DNA from: Ignavibacteriales bacterium
GTDB lineage: Bacteria; Bacteroidota; Ignavibacteria; UBA10030; SZUA-254
Reading direction: 5' to 3'
Assembly (NCBI GenBank): GCA_016214905.1
Contig: JACRMQ010000007.1
Location: 248,001-312,000 of the forward strand
DNA length: 64,000 bases
In this document: positions 1 through 8,988 of the stretch, piece after piece
Layout of the letters: every line of letters begins with the position of its first letter
Numbering within the stretch: position 1 is the first letter of the stretch
Program-made: the position numbers and the translations under genes
Notes under the pieces: model-generated
The model's database searches: none
What the model was told of the DNA's origin: nothing
Seen by the model: only the letters and a program-made list of their open reading frames with translations

Positions 1-84
1 GGTTTTCACTTTGAGTGTCTTCGGATCACAAATCCAGCGTAATTGAGACGGCGGAATTTCTTTTAAAGATATGGTTTTCGGCAT
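1..84 (-). CDS. Lon-related AAA+ protease, N-terminal fragment (cut by window edge)
   Basis: Only the first 28 codons are inside the window, reading leftwards from an ATG at 84-82. The peptide contains IPPSQLRWICDP. The pattern 'L-P-x-x-x-L-R-x-x-C-D-P' is the usual N-terminus of the Lon-related ATP-dependent protease family (COG1067, distinct from classical LonA). The call rests on that short motif alone. An AGGAG lies about 27 nt upstream of the ATG, too far to be a normal ribosome binding site, so the start is probable but not proven. The gene is divergent from the large T9SS substrate that begins at 269. Confidence 0.5.
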   Translation of the reverse strand, partial: MPKTISLKEIPPSQLRWICDPKTLKVKT

Positions 85-183
85 AATAATTTTTCAGTTA
101 TTCAAAGATTTCTCCTCAAAATAAGAACGTTTTGAGTAAATGGCAAATCTAAGGACCTTACACCGAGAGCTAAAAAAATTCTC

Positions 184-212
184 TTGACATTTTCGGATAT
201 AAAGAGTAATTT
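184..212 (+). promoter_or_regulatory. Candidate housekeeping promoter for the 269 gene
   Basis: TTGACA at 184-189 is followed after exactly 17 bp by TAATTT at 207-212, ending 56 nt before the ATG at 269. The -10 hexamer departs from TATAAT and has the TAnnTT character of Bacteroidota -7 boxes. The site at 4866 has the same arrangement (TTGACATT, 17-bp spacer, TAACTT), which strengthens both. Confidence 0.45.
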
Positions 213-268
213 GATTTAGACTTTATTTCCACGAATATCTATATTCCATAAACCTACGAGGTACTTTT

Positions 269-3200
269 ATGCGCCGCATGTTCACTGCTTTACTGAGTTG
301 CGTGTTTTTTGCGACATCGTTATTAACGATTATACATTTTTCCAAAGATAATAACCCAATATTTAAAGAAGAGAGAAAATCGGAGCGATCCGGAGCAATG
401 GAAGCATTAGACTTCTGGACACAAGCTCGTTCTTATCCGGACACAGATATTCCAACGAGTAAATTTTATACCGCTTTCAAATCTTCTAAAACCAAACTGC
501 GCGAAGTATCGAACGTTCTCAGCGCCGGTAGTATCTGGGACCCGATTGGTCCGCTTAATTTGCAAGGACGCACAAAATGTGTTGCTATCAATCCCAAAAA
601 TCCAAGCGTGATTTATGTCGGCACGGCGAGCGGTGGATTGTGGAAATCAAAAACCTCCGGGCTTGGCGCAGATTGGGAACAAGTAAGACTTGGTTATCCC
701 GTGCTTGGTGTAAGTTCTATTGTCATTGATCCTGCGGACACCAATATCATGTACATCGGTACCGGAGAAGTTTATCGCAGGAATAACTCCGTTGGCGGTT
801 TAGTGCAGAGAACAACTCGCGGTAGTTACGGAATCGGTATTTTGAAAACAACTGACGGTGGATTAACTTGGGCAAAAAGTCTCGACTGGTCTTACAACCA
901 ACGGCGGGGAGTTCAAATGCTTAAAATGAACCCGATGAATCCGAAAACAATTTGGGCGGCTACAACCGAAGGCGCATTTAAAACTGTAGATGGTGGTGAA
1001 TCTTGGAGTCTTGTTTTAGGTGCTCAAATGGTAACAGACATTGTGATTCATTATTCCGATAGCAATAAAGTTATGGCAGCGTTCGGAAATTTTACAAACA
1101 GCACAGTAGTATTTACAACCAATGGCGGGGACAATTGGTTAAATTCGCCGCTTCAAAGTTATACGGGAAAAACTCTTCTCGCGGTTTATCCGAAAAATTC
1201 CGACATAGCGTATGCGAGTGCGGCAGACAGCACAAGCGGAGTTGCCGGATTATATCAATCGACAAATTTCGGACAAAATTGGAATTTAATGAGATCATTT
1301 CCAGCAGGATCAATGTATGGTGTTCAGGGGTGGTACTCACATTACGTTGCCGTTCATCCGGAAGATTCAAGCATTATTGTTCTCAACGCCGTTGGAAGAG
1401 CTAAGTCTACAAACAGTGGGATCGCTATTACGAGTGTTTCAAGCGGGTATTCAGACAATCATGGATATGCTATCGATCCGACTAACCCGAACATTTTTTA
1501 CGCGGCGAACGATGACGGTATATATCGTTCAACCAACTTCGGAAGTTCTTACACCAACATCGGTTTTGGGATACAGTCGGGTCAAATCTATAACGGATTT
1601 TCATGCTCAACAACCGATTCACTTATCGCCCTCTCGCAATCTCAAGATCATATTCCGGGTTATCGTTATCTCGGCTCTACAACATGGGATCATGCAAGCG
1701 CAAGAGATGAATCGGGCTGGACTGCAATTACTCCGGGCAATGATAATATTATGTATGCGGTTACGAGATATGGTGGTTCTATATACAAATCAAACGATCG
1801 GGGTGCAACATTTTCATATGCCGGTGGTTTCAGTGCGGGTAGCGAAGGAACCGCGGCTTGGAATTCTCCTGTTGTTGTATGCCCCGCTCAAGCATCTGTT
1901 TTATATATGGGAACTAAAAAGATTTTTAAATCAACAACCGCTGCCGGTTCCTGGTCTGCTACGAATGGCGGCAGTAATCTCGATGGCAATCCGGTTTTAT
2001 CGTTGGCGGTTTCAGCAACAAATCCGGATACGGTGTATGCAGGCACGGCGCCAATTTCTGTCACCGCACATATTTTCAGGACCACTAACGGTGGTTCAAC
2101 ATGGACGAACGTAACCGATATAATTCCCGATAGATACCCGATTGATATTGCTGTTGATCCGCAGAACAGCAGTGTAGCATATGTAACGATGGGTGGTTTC
2201 GGATCGGGGCATGTATATAAAACTACAAACACCGGAACAAGTTGGACAGATGTTACGGGAACACTTCCAGATGTACCTACAACAGCAGTTGTTGTTGATC
2301 CGTTTCGCTCGAATGTTGTTTATGTTGGAAATGATCTTGGAGTATATGTTTCTACAGATGCCGGAACAACATGGTCAACATTCAACGCCGGTTTGCCCGA
2401 TGCAGTTATAGTTGCCGATCTGACAATTTCTCCTTCAAATCGTACACTTCGCGTTGCTACTCACGGTAATGGTGTATGGGAACGAAAAATGTTATTCGAT
2501 ATTCCGGTTGATTTTTTCGATTATAAAATAGCATCCATAAATTATCCTTCGGATGGCGGACAATATTTTCTTGGAACTTCGCTTACATCTTTCCGAGTAT
2601 CGGTGAAAAATTTAAGTACGCTGGCGCAAGTTGATTCGTTCGACGTTAAATACAGAATTCTTTTCGGAGCTACAGAAGTATATTCATCAACAAAACGTAT
2701 TCCCGGACTGGGTCTCGCAGAACAACGCTCGATTACGTTCGATGGAAGTTATGAACCCGCGGTTCTGGGTACTTATACGAGCGAGGCAATTGTGTTATCA
2801 AGCGACAATAATTCGTCTAACGATACTTTACACAGTTCGTTTGAGATCGTTGCTGCCCCAACAATTCCATATTGGACGATCACTAAAGTATACTCACCAT
2901 ATCAGGAAATTATTCCGGACAACACCGGACCAACCGGAGATGATGCGCAGGCAAGTTTTGCACTACCATTCCAATTCAAATTCGATCAATTTCTTTACGA
3001 TTCGATTCAATTAAGCACAAACGGTTGGGCAGAACTTGGAACAGGCAGTAGTGGAAGCGTGCGTGGACTTTCATCTGTTTCTCAGCTTGGTGGTTATTTT
3101 ACACCGACACTCGGCACAGCTCAACGACCAACAAAAGCGTTGGGTCCTTGGTGGGCAGATATGATTGTGAACACTCCCGATCAAATCGGTATGAAAACAA

Positions 3201-4672
3201 TCGGTTCAGCCCCTAACAGAACTTTCGTTATTCAATGGAAAAACATTGAAGCGTATTACGCCAACACATCGCTTCTACTTAATTATCAAATTAGGTTACA
3301 CGAAACAACAAACATAATCGAGTTTTGTTATGGACCCAAAATTGACGGTTCAACTGATCCGGGAATCACCGGCGCCTATATGGGTTTAAAAGATCACATA
3401 GGAGGTGATTATAGATATTTTGATTTGGCAAAAATGGGATGGGGGCTTTCCGGTGATATCACGTCATCACTATTGCCAACCACCGATTGGCCCGGCGAAG
3501 ATAGCAGCTTCCAAATAATCACGGATGTTCTTGAAAAAACAGTATCGTTGCTTGATGGTTGGAATCTTGTTTCTCTGCCGGTTACACGATTAGATCGTTC
3601 TGTACAATCAATCTATCCCACAGTCATACACGGAACTTTGTTTTTATATTCATCAACATATCAGCTTGCCGGAGATACTTTACTTCACGGAAAAGGTTAT
3701 TGGATAAAATCTTCCGCTGCAAAAGATCAGATTGTTAGAGGAGTAGGTTTTCCAACCGTTGAAGTTGAATTGAATTCCGGATGGAATTTGATCGGATCGG
3801 TCGATCACGAAACTCCCGCGCCCAGCGGTGGTATTATTACAAGCGGTGTTTTTACATATAATGGAAGCAACTATGATCAGGCAGCAACACTTCTGCCCGG
3901 TAAGGGTTATTGGGTAAAGGCGAGTAGTACGGGGACTATTACACTTGGTTCAACAAATATTCCGCGTCGCGCAATTCAATCAATCGATCCTTCGTGTGTA
4001 ATAACAATTACCAATGGCTTGGGGAAACAACAATCTCTGGAATTAATGGAACAACCGGAAGGAGGCATAGACGTATCGCGTTATGAACTCCCTCCGCTTC
4101 CACCGGGTGAAATGTTTGACGTTAGATTTTCAAGTCAGAGATACCGTGAAATTTATCCAAAGAATTTCAAAGAAGAAATTTCATTTCCGGTTCAAATGCA
4201 ATCCCCCGTTTATCCATTGTCGGTAAGTATTAAGTCAAGTTCTTCAACAAACACCGGATTTGCGATAGAACAAACCGAAAATGGAAAAGTTGTAAAACGT
4301 TATCCTTTAACAGGTGGAAGAGTTATTATCCATGATGGCGATGGTAAATCTCTGCGCATCGTTGTAACAACAGCGAGAGAAATTCCAATGATATTCGCAC
4401 TTCAACAAAATTATCCGAATCCTTTTAACCCCACAACAATTATCAATTATCAATTACCAATTGACAATTGGGTAACAATTAAAGTATACAATATTATTGG
4501 CGAAGAGATTGCCACGCTGGTTGATGAGATGCAGGATGCGGGGTATAAGTCGGTAACATTTGATGGATCGAATCTGTCGAGCGGAATTTATTTTGTACGG
4601 ATGAATTCAAGTCCTTCGTCAAGCTCAGGACAAGCCTTCGCAGATGTGAAGAAGATTGTGCTGACAAAGTAA
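269..4672 (+). CDS. Giant secreted BNR/sortilin-like repeat protein with T9SS sorting domain
   Basis: 1467 residues. An N-terminal hydrophobic export segment is followed from about residue 90 to 745 by repeated BNR/VPS10-type propeller blades, seen as recurring S/T-x-D/N-x-G-x-x-W units such as TTNGGSTWTNV. Ig-like and flagellin-lectin-like regions follow. Two tandem copies of a 'GWNLVSLP...GKGYWIK' module start near residues 1098 and 1171. The last 90 residues form a type A T9SS sorting domain (QNYPNPFNPTTIINYQLP, ending in KKIVLTK), so the protein should cross the outer membrane and be anchored or released at the surface. The propeller could bind or cleave glycans or proteins, but no catalytic site is evident. 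Stem-loops follow the stop codon. Confidence 0.85.
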   Translation: MRRMFTALLSCVFFATSLLTIIHFSKDNNPIFKEERKSERSGAMEALDFWTQARSYPDTDIPTSKFYTAFKSSKTKLREVSNVLSAGSIWDPIGPLNLQGRTKCVAINPKNPSVIYVGTASGGLWKSKTSGLGADWEQVRLGYPVLGVSSIVIDPADTNIMYIGTGEVYRRNNSVGGLVQRTTRGSYGIGILKTTDGGLTWAKSLDWSYNQRRGVQMLKMNPMNPKTIWAATTEGAFKTVDGGESWSLVLGAQMVTDIVIHYSDSNKVMAAFGNFTNSTVVFTTNGGDNWLNSPLQSYTGKTLLAVYPKNSDIAYASAADSTSGVAGLYQSTNFGQNWNLMRSFPAGSMYGVQGWYSHYVAVHPEDSSIIVLNAVGRAKSTNSGIAITSVSSGYSDNHGYAIDPTNPNIFYAANDDGIYRSTNFGSSYTNIGFGIQSGQIYNGFSCSTTDSLIALSQSQDHIPGYRYLGSTTWDHASARDESGWTAITPGNDNIMYAVTRYGGSIYKSNDRGATFSYAGGFSAGSEGTAAWNSPVVVCPAQASVLYMGTKKIFKSTTAAGSWSATNGGSNLDGNPVLSLAVSATNPDTVYAGTAPISVTAHIFRTTNGGSTWTNVTDIIPDRYPIDIAVDPQNSSVAYVTMGGFGSGHVYKTTNTGTSWTDVTGTLPDVPTTAVVVDPFRSNVVYVGNDLGVYVSTDAGTTWSTFNAGLPDAVIVADLTISPSNRTLRVATHGNGVWERKMLFDIPVDFFDYKIASINYPSDGGQYFLGTSLTSFRVSVKNLSTLAQVDSFDVKYRILFGATEVYSSTKRIPGLGLAEQRSITFDGSYEPAVLGTYTSEAIVLSSDNNSSNDTLHSSFEIVAAPTIPYWTITKVYSPYQEIIPDNTGPTGDDAQASFALPFQFKFDQFLYDSIQLSTNGWAELGTGSSGSVRGLSSVSQLGGYFTPTLGTAQRPTKALGPWWADMIVNTPDQIGMKTIGSAPNRTFVIQWKNIEAYYANTSLLLNYQIRLHETTNIIEFCYGPKIDGSTDPGITGAYMGLKDHIGGDYRYFDLAKMGWGLSGDITSSLLPTTDWPGEDSSFQIITDVLEKTVSLLDGWNLVSLPVTRLDRSVQSIYPTVIHGTLFLYSSTYQLAGDTLLHGKGYWIKSSAAKDQIVRGVGFPTVEVELNSGWNLIGSVDHETPAPSGGIITSGVFTYNGSNYDQAATLLPGKGYWVKASSTGTITLGSTNIPRRAIQSIDPSCVITITNGLGKQQSLELMEQPEGGIDVSRYELPPLPPGEMFDVRFSSQRYREIYPKNFKEEISFPVQMQSPVYPLSVSIKSSSSTNTGFAIEQTENGKVVKRYPLTGGRVIIHDGDGKSLRIVVTTAREIPMIFALQQNYPNPFNPTTIINYQLPIDNWVTIKVYNIIGEEIATLVDEMQDAGYKSVTFDGSNLSSGIYFVRMNSSPSSSSGQAFADVKKIVLTK

Positions 4673-4680
4673 ATTTTCAA

Positions 4681-4733
4681 GAAACCTTCCGAAGGTTTCG
4701 ATTTAATTATCAGATCAACCTTCGGAAGGATCA
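4681..4733 (+). terminator. Paired short hairpins after the T9SS substrate gene
   Basis: GAAACCTT-CCG-AAGGTTTC (4681-4699) is a perfect 8-bp stem. About 18 nt later a second palindrome, CCTTCGGAAGG with flanking GATC/GATC, repeats the same core in the opposite orientation. Neither has a strong U-run, although GAGTTTTTATT follows the second. They may form a terminator or be a small repeat pair. Confidence 0.4.
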
Positions 4734-4865
4734 TGAGTTTTTATTCCTCAAGGTTTTCTTTCCCCCTCCTTCGCTCCGTTCAGGACATGCCATTTCCAGA
4801 GGGGAGATTGATAGCGTAAGGTTTCTTTGTTTCCACCAGGAAAAACAATCACATAAGAATTCCGC
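4734..4865. other. Gene-free stretch with a degenerate palindromic repeat
   Basis: No credible ORF is present. Around 4763-4807 the sequence carries CCCCCTCC and then GAGGGGAG flanking a TTCGCTCCGTTCAGGACAT-like core. This resembles a decayed copy of the CCCTCTCCC/GGGAGAGGG class of intergenic repeat seen intact at 50951. The assignment is by eye. Confidence 0.3.
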
Positions 4866-4894
4866 TTGACATTATGAGAAAATATCTCTAACTT
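4866..4894 (+). promoter_or_regulatory. Candidate housekeeping promoter for the 4993 lipoprotein gene
   Basis: TTGACA (4866-4871), a 17-bp spacer and TAACTT (4889-4894) lie about 100 nt before the start. The -10 match to TATAAT is poor, but the TTGACATT start and the TAAyTT box match the arrangement at 184. Confidence 0.35.
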
Positions 4895-4992
4895 ATGCGA
4901 GATTTAAAAGCGGCTTGGGTGGGCGCCTTCCTTCCTGAGACGTAATAACGAGGTACTAAATTTCCTAACTCATTTAAAGAACAAAAGATGTT

Positions 4993-6378
4993 ATGAAAAT
5001 TAAGCCGTTTATAATGCTAACTATTATATTTTTGTTGGCAGCTTTCTCCTGCAAAGAAACACCGCCGGAGCCGGGAAACGGCACCGTTACCAACGGCATG
5101 TTAACTGTTGAAGATGTAGGAGTGACTGACGCTGTTTTGCGATTACGTTTGCCTGGAGGATTAATGAACCGCACCATTACATTGAAACGCCAAAACACAA
5201 AACAGCAAAATGATACAGCAACAATATACAACTCACGACCAACCACTAACCACTCACCAATCGACACTTTAATTATAGACGAGAGACTTCTACCAAAACA
5301 GAGCTACAGATATACACTCACCGTAGAAAATTTCTTCCACATAAAAGAGCGCAGTTACGCAGATATTATAACGATGGATACGACAAACCATAACTTTACG
5401 TGGCAAATTGATACGCTGGGTGATGGTAACTCGAGTGTGTTGTATGATGTTGCGATTGTGAATGATACTTGTATTATAGCTGTTGGTGAGATTAATATTC
5501 AAGATTCTCTTGGGAATTGGATACGCCCACCCTACAATCTTGCAAGATGGAATGGCAAAAAATGGAACTTAAAACGAGTAATGTATAATTATCAAGGCAC
5601 AGATTATTACTCTCAATTATATTCAATATTCGTGTTTGACGAAAATAATTATTGGGTCGGAAGTAATCAACCAATGCATTGGATCGGAAATAAGTGGGAG
5701 ACGTTCGATTTAGGAAGTAAAATATGGAACGGTTTGATAAATAAAATTTGGGGTTCATCTAGTTCAAATATTTACATTGTTGGCAACCAAGGAGCTTTGG
5801 CACATTTTGACGGCACGAGCTGGCAGAAGATAGAGAGCGGAACAGAAGTAAATTTAACAGATGTATGGGGAAGCCCGGATGGAAAAGCGGTTTGGGCATG
5901 CGGCTATTTTAATAATAAGCGGGGTACTTACCTTCTTCGCAAAAATACCAGTAACTGGGAAGTAGCATATGATGGTACTCCAACCGAATTCAGCTTACTC
6001 TCAGATACTTTATCTGGTGCTTTAACAAGTGTATATACTCCATCAAGTCGTTATATCTATGTTTGTTCACATTTCGGATTGTATAGAGCTAGTGCAAATA
6101 CCCGCGGAGAAGCAAAACGATATTCATTTACATCGTCAACCTTCCCAGGATTTCCAAGAGGAATGCGCGGGAATGGAATAAACGATATTACAATAGCCGG
6201 AGATTACACCATGATAGCACGATGGAATGGATATACATGGCGATATTATGATGATCTTAGAAACTTAAAAATTCATTTTAATGCTGTTGCACAGAAAGGG
6301 AATCTGATCGTCGCAGTGGGTGTTCTAACCGATCCTATCCACGGAAAAGGAATCGCATATATTGGAAGAAGAAGATGA
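4993..6378 (+). CDS. Beta-propeller-like lipoprotein of unknown function
   Basis: 461 residues. The N-terminus has a lipoprotein signal with lipobox AAFSC and a cysteine near residue 20, so it is probably an outer-membrane lipoprotein. An Ig-like segment at about 35-120 is followed by repeated 'W-x-G-S-x-x-x-I/V-x-V-G' units such as DVWGSPDGKAVWACG. These suggest a six- to seven-bladed propeller; such proteins are often mis-annotated as glucosyltransferases. No enzymatic motif is visible. The gene stands alone, followed closely by a convergent gene and its terminator. Confidence 0.65.
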   Translation: MKIKPFIMLTIIFLLAAFSCKETPPEPGNGTVTNGMLTVEDVGVTDAVLRLRLPGGLMNRTITLKRQNTKQQNDTATIYNSRPTTNHSPIDTLIIDERLLPKQSYRYTLTVENFFHIKERSYADIITMDTTNHNFTWQIDTLGDGNSSVLYDVAIVNDTCIIAVGEINIQDSLGNWIRPPYNLARWNGKKWNLKRVMYNYQGTDYYSQLYSIFVFDENNYWVGSNQPMHWIGNKWETFDLGSKIWNGLINKIWGSSSSNIYIVGNQGALAHFDGTSWQKIESGTEVNLTDVWGSPDGKAVWACGYFNNKRGTYLLRKNTSNWEVAYDGTPTEFSLLSDTLSGALTSVYTPSSRYIYVCSHFGLYRASANTRGEAKRYSFTSSTFPGFPRGMRGNGINDITIAGDYTMIARWNGYTWRYYDDLRNLKIHFNAVAQKGNLIVAVGVLTDPIHGKGIAYIGRRR

Positions 6379-6416
6379 AAAGAAAGGAGGTTGGATAATG
6401 ACCAATCAAAAATAAA

Positions 6417-6449
6417 ACCCGCTGAAATGGGATCAGCATTACAGCGGGT
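6417..6449 (-). terminator. Rho-independent terminator of the YbgF-like gene
   Basis: On the minus strand an ACCCGCTG/CAGCGGGT 8-bp stem is followed directly by TTTTATTTTT, a textbook intrinsic terminator about 30 nt past the stop codon. It sits between convergent genes, and its stem may also stop transcription from the plus-strand gene. Confidence 0.8.
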
Positions 6450-6476
6450 GAAGTTGCAAATCACAAGTTGGATTTA

Positions 6477-7163
6477 TTATTTTAACTTCTCCAATTTTTC
6501 TTTCGTTCTTTTTACGAACGGGCTTGCCGGAAATTTTTTTAGAAGTGTTTCGTATGCCTCTGCCGCTTTCGCGCCGTTGCCCATCGCCTTGTAACTGTTC
6601 CCGATCATGATTTGAGCATCATCTTTCTTTTCTGAAATCTGGAATGTGAATACTTTTTGAAAATGCTCAATAGCATCGGCGTATCGGCGCGAGCCGTACG
6701 CGCATTCTCCTAACCAGTATTCGCAATTATCCAAAAGCGTCGGGTGAATGTCGCTCTTCTGCACTTTCACAATCAGTTGTTCCGCTTCATCATATTTTCT
6801 TTCGTTGAATAATCGGAGAGCGTTGGCATAACTTTCTTTTGGATTTAGCAATGTCGGTGTTGCAGTAATCGGAGTTGGTTCAACTTTTTTTTCTTTCCAT
6901 TCGGCAAGCTCGGTTTCAAGTTCGGCAACGCGCGCCACTATAGTTCTTTTTTCCACTTCGCATTTGGCTACTTGCTGTTGCAACGATTCGTTCTGAGTGC
7001 GAAGGTTCGTGACTTCTTTCTGCATCACTTCAGTCGGACTTGGCATCGCCGGGGTTTCGGGCTCTTTAACTGCTTGATCAGAACCGCCGCAACCGATCTG
7101 TGATACAATTAAAAAAAATATACTTATACCGGAAAAAAAACTTGATCGAGCATTGAACTGCAT
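6477..7163 (-). CDS. YbgF/CpoB-like coiled-coil and TPR envelope lipoprotein
   Basis: 228 residues. The signal segment ends in SQIGC, an acceptable but non-canonical lipobox, so membrane anchoring is likely. A coiled coil (about residues 45-90, EVTNLRTQNESLQQQV and onward) is followed by a linker and three TPR-like units (about 108-225), including YWLGECAYGSRRYADAIEHF. This coiled-coil plus C-terminal TPR order is that of YbgF/CpoB, which links Tol-Pal to peptidoglycan synthesis during division. No Tol or Pal genes are adjacent, so the specific role is inferred. It is transcribed divergently from the 7309 operon. Confidence 0.7.
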   Translation of the reverse strand: MQFNARSSFFSGISIFFLIVSQIGCGGSDQAVKEPETPAMPSPTEVMQKEVTNLRTQNESLQQQVAKCEVEKRTIVARVAELETELAEWKEKKVEPTPITATPTLLNPKESYANALRLFNERKYDEAEQLIVKVQKSDIHPTLLDNCEYWLGECAYGSRRYADAIEHFQKVFTFQISEKKDDAQIMIGNSYKAMGNGAKAAEAYETLLKKFPASPFVKRTKEKLEKLK

Positions 7164-7245
7164 CTTTAATCCTTATGGTGGTGTTTTTTAAAAGAGAGGA
7201 ACTGCGCTTAATTTATTGAAAATGTTTAAGAAAAGCAAGAAAAGT

Positions 7246-7274
7246 TTGAGAATAGCGATCTAAATTACTATATT
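7246..7274 (+). promoter_or_regulatory. Candidate promoter of the TPR-DUF4292-EnvC-activator operon
   Basis: TTGAGA (7246-7251), a 17-bp spacer and TATATT (7269-7274) end 34 nt upstream of the ATG at 7309. It lies in the divergent intergenic region. Confidence 0.45.
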
Positions 7275-7308
7275 TTTTCATCGTAAAACATTTGAATTAC
7301 TTTTTATA

Positions 7309-8988
7309 ATGAAAACAAATATTGTATTTGCCCTTATTTTGTTCGTTTGCGGGTGTTCCGGATCGAAGAACACTCCGCCTCAGGTTACCGACGCACAAAG
7401 GAATTTAGCTCTGGAACATTTTATTGCCGGTAGCGCACTCGACCAAAAGGGTGAATTCGCAAAAGCGATATTAGAGTATCAGGATGCGGTGCAGTTAATG
7501 CAAGACCCGGCTATCTATAATGCAATGGCAAAAGATTATTCGCTTCTGGGTAAACATGAACTCGCAATGAATTCAGGTCGGGAAGCCGTGAAGCTTGACG
7601 CTGACAACCGTGTTTACCGGCAGACACTCGCCGAAATTTATTTGAACGCATTCGCATTCGATGATGCGTTAAAAGAATATGAAGAATTGGTCAGAATAGA
7701 TCCCGCATATCAGGACGCATGGTTAACACTCGCGCGACTCCGTCAAATCCGTGGTCCGCAAAAATCTCTCGATACCTATAAAGAAATTCTGGATCGTTTT
7801 GGTCCCATAGGCGATGTTTACTTGCAAATGGCACAGCTTTACGCCGCCACCGGAAAATTAAATGACGCCGCCTCGGCATTGCGCGGCATGCTTGGTCTGG
7901 ACCCTGGGAATTATGAGATTACAAAATCTCTCGGAGATATTTATTTGCGGCAAGATAGCGTAGATGCAGCGTTGCGTATCTACAACGATCTTGCAAACCG
8001 GCGTCCCGATGATGTTGAACTGCGAGCCGCGATGGCTCATGCTTATTTGCTGCAGCAAGATTACGATCACGCCGCGATTCAATTTAATCAGGTTATGGAA
8101 AAAGATACAATATCTGCCGATGAACAAATTCGATTCGGACAGGTGTTCGTATCTTTTATAGAAAAAGATTCGGCGGTTGCACCGTATGCGCTCCGACTTT
8201 TCGATCGTATCAAACAAAATCATCCTGAAGATTGGAGAGCTTATTGGTTTCTCGGAGCCATCAATAATATTCTACACAACGATAGTATCGCTCTGGAATA
8301 TTTTCACCAAGTAATCCAGAAAGCGAAAGGTGTTCCCGACGGTTGGATAGGTGCCGCATCTATCTATTACGACAACAACCGGTTTGAAGACGCGATAGCG
8401 CTCCTGACCGAAGCGAGGAAATTCGTTTCGGAAGAGTTTCGTATTTATTTCCTTCTCGGAATATCAAATCAGCGGATTCATCGTGCGGTTGAAGCCGCTT
8501 CGGCTTTGGAACGAGCTGTTCAACTTAACGAAAAAAATGTCGACGCGTTAAGCGCTCTCGGATTGGTTTATGACGAGTTAAAACGTTTTGACGATTCCGA
8601 CAGTATGTACGAACGCGCACTACGCCTTGATCCTAAAAACCACCTTCTCTTGAATAATTTCGGATACAGTTTGGCAGAGCGCGGCATTGAACTTGAGCGC
8701 GCACTAAAAATGTCGAAGGAGGCGGTCAATCAGCAACCCGAGAACCAATCGTATCTCGACACTTACGGATGGATTTTTTATCGGCTCGGGAATTATAATG
8801 AAGCGGAATTGTGGATCAAGCGCGCGATTGAACTTGGATCCAAGAGCAGCGTGATACACAATCATTTGGGGGATATCTATTTTAAGCTGTCCGAAAAAGA
8901 AAAAGCAATGGAATATTGGCAGAAAGCATCCGAGCTCGATCCAGCAAATGAATCGATAAAAAATAAAATTCAACGGGGAAATTTGTGA
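7309..8988 (+). CDS. TPR-repeat outer-membrane lipoprotein
   Basis: 559 residues. A lipoprotein signal with VCGC at residues 14-17 is followed by about twelve tetratricopeptide repeats spanning nearly the whole chain (for example KSLGDIYLRQDSVDAALRIY and GWIFYRLGNYNEAELWIKRA). It is a scaffold with no catalytic motif. The stop overlaps the GTG start of the DUF4292 gene (GTGA), implying translational coupling. A TPR lipoprotein, DUF4292 and LytM-type protein in this order is a recurrent arrangement in Bacteroidota and points to outer-membrane or cell-wall assembly; that functional reading is inference. Confidence 0.8.
   Translation: MKTNIVFALILFVCGCSGSKNTPPQVTDAQRNLALEHFIAGSALDQKGEFAKAILEYQDAVQLMQDPAIYNAMAKDYSLLGKHELAMNSGREAVKLDADNRVYRQTLAEIYLNAFAFDDALKEYEELVRIDPAYQDAWLTLARLRQIRGPQKSLDTYKEILDRFGPIGDVYLQMAQLYAATGKLNDAASALRGMLGLDPGNYEITKSLGDIYLRQDSVDAALRIYNDLANRRPDDVELRAAMAHAYLLQQDYDHAAIQFNQVMEKDTISADEQIRFGQVFVSFIEKDSAVAPYALRLFDRIKQNHPEDWRAYWFLGAINNILHNDSIALEYFHQVIQKAKGVPDGWIGAASIYYDNNRFEDAIALLTEARKFVSEEFRIYFLLGISNQRIHRAVEAASALERAVQLNEKNVDALSALGLVYDELKRFDDSDSMYERALRLDPKNHLLLNNFGYSLAERGIELERALKMSKEAVNQQPENQSYLDTYGWIFYRLGNYNEAELWIKRAIELGSKSSVIHNHLGDIYFKLSEKEKAMEYWQKASELDPANESIKNKIQRGNL

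Noticed and set aside
1317-2114. 265-codon plus-strand frame inside the giant BNR protein
   Set aside because: It is the +1 shadow of repetitive Ser/Thr/Gly-rich coding sequence; the main frame has clear domains across it.
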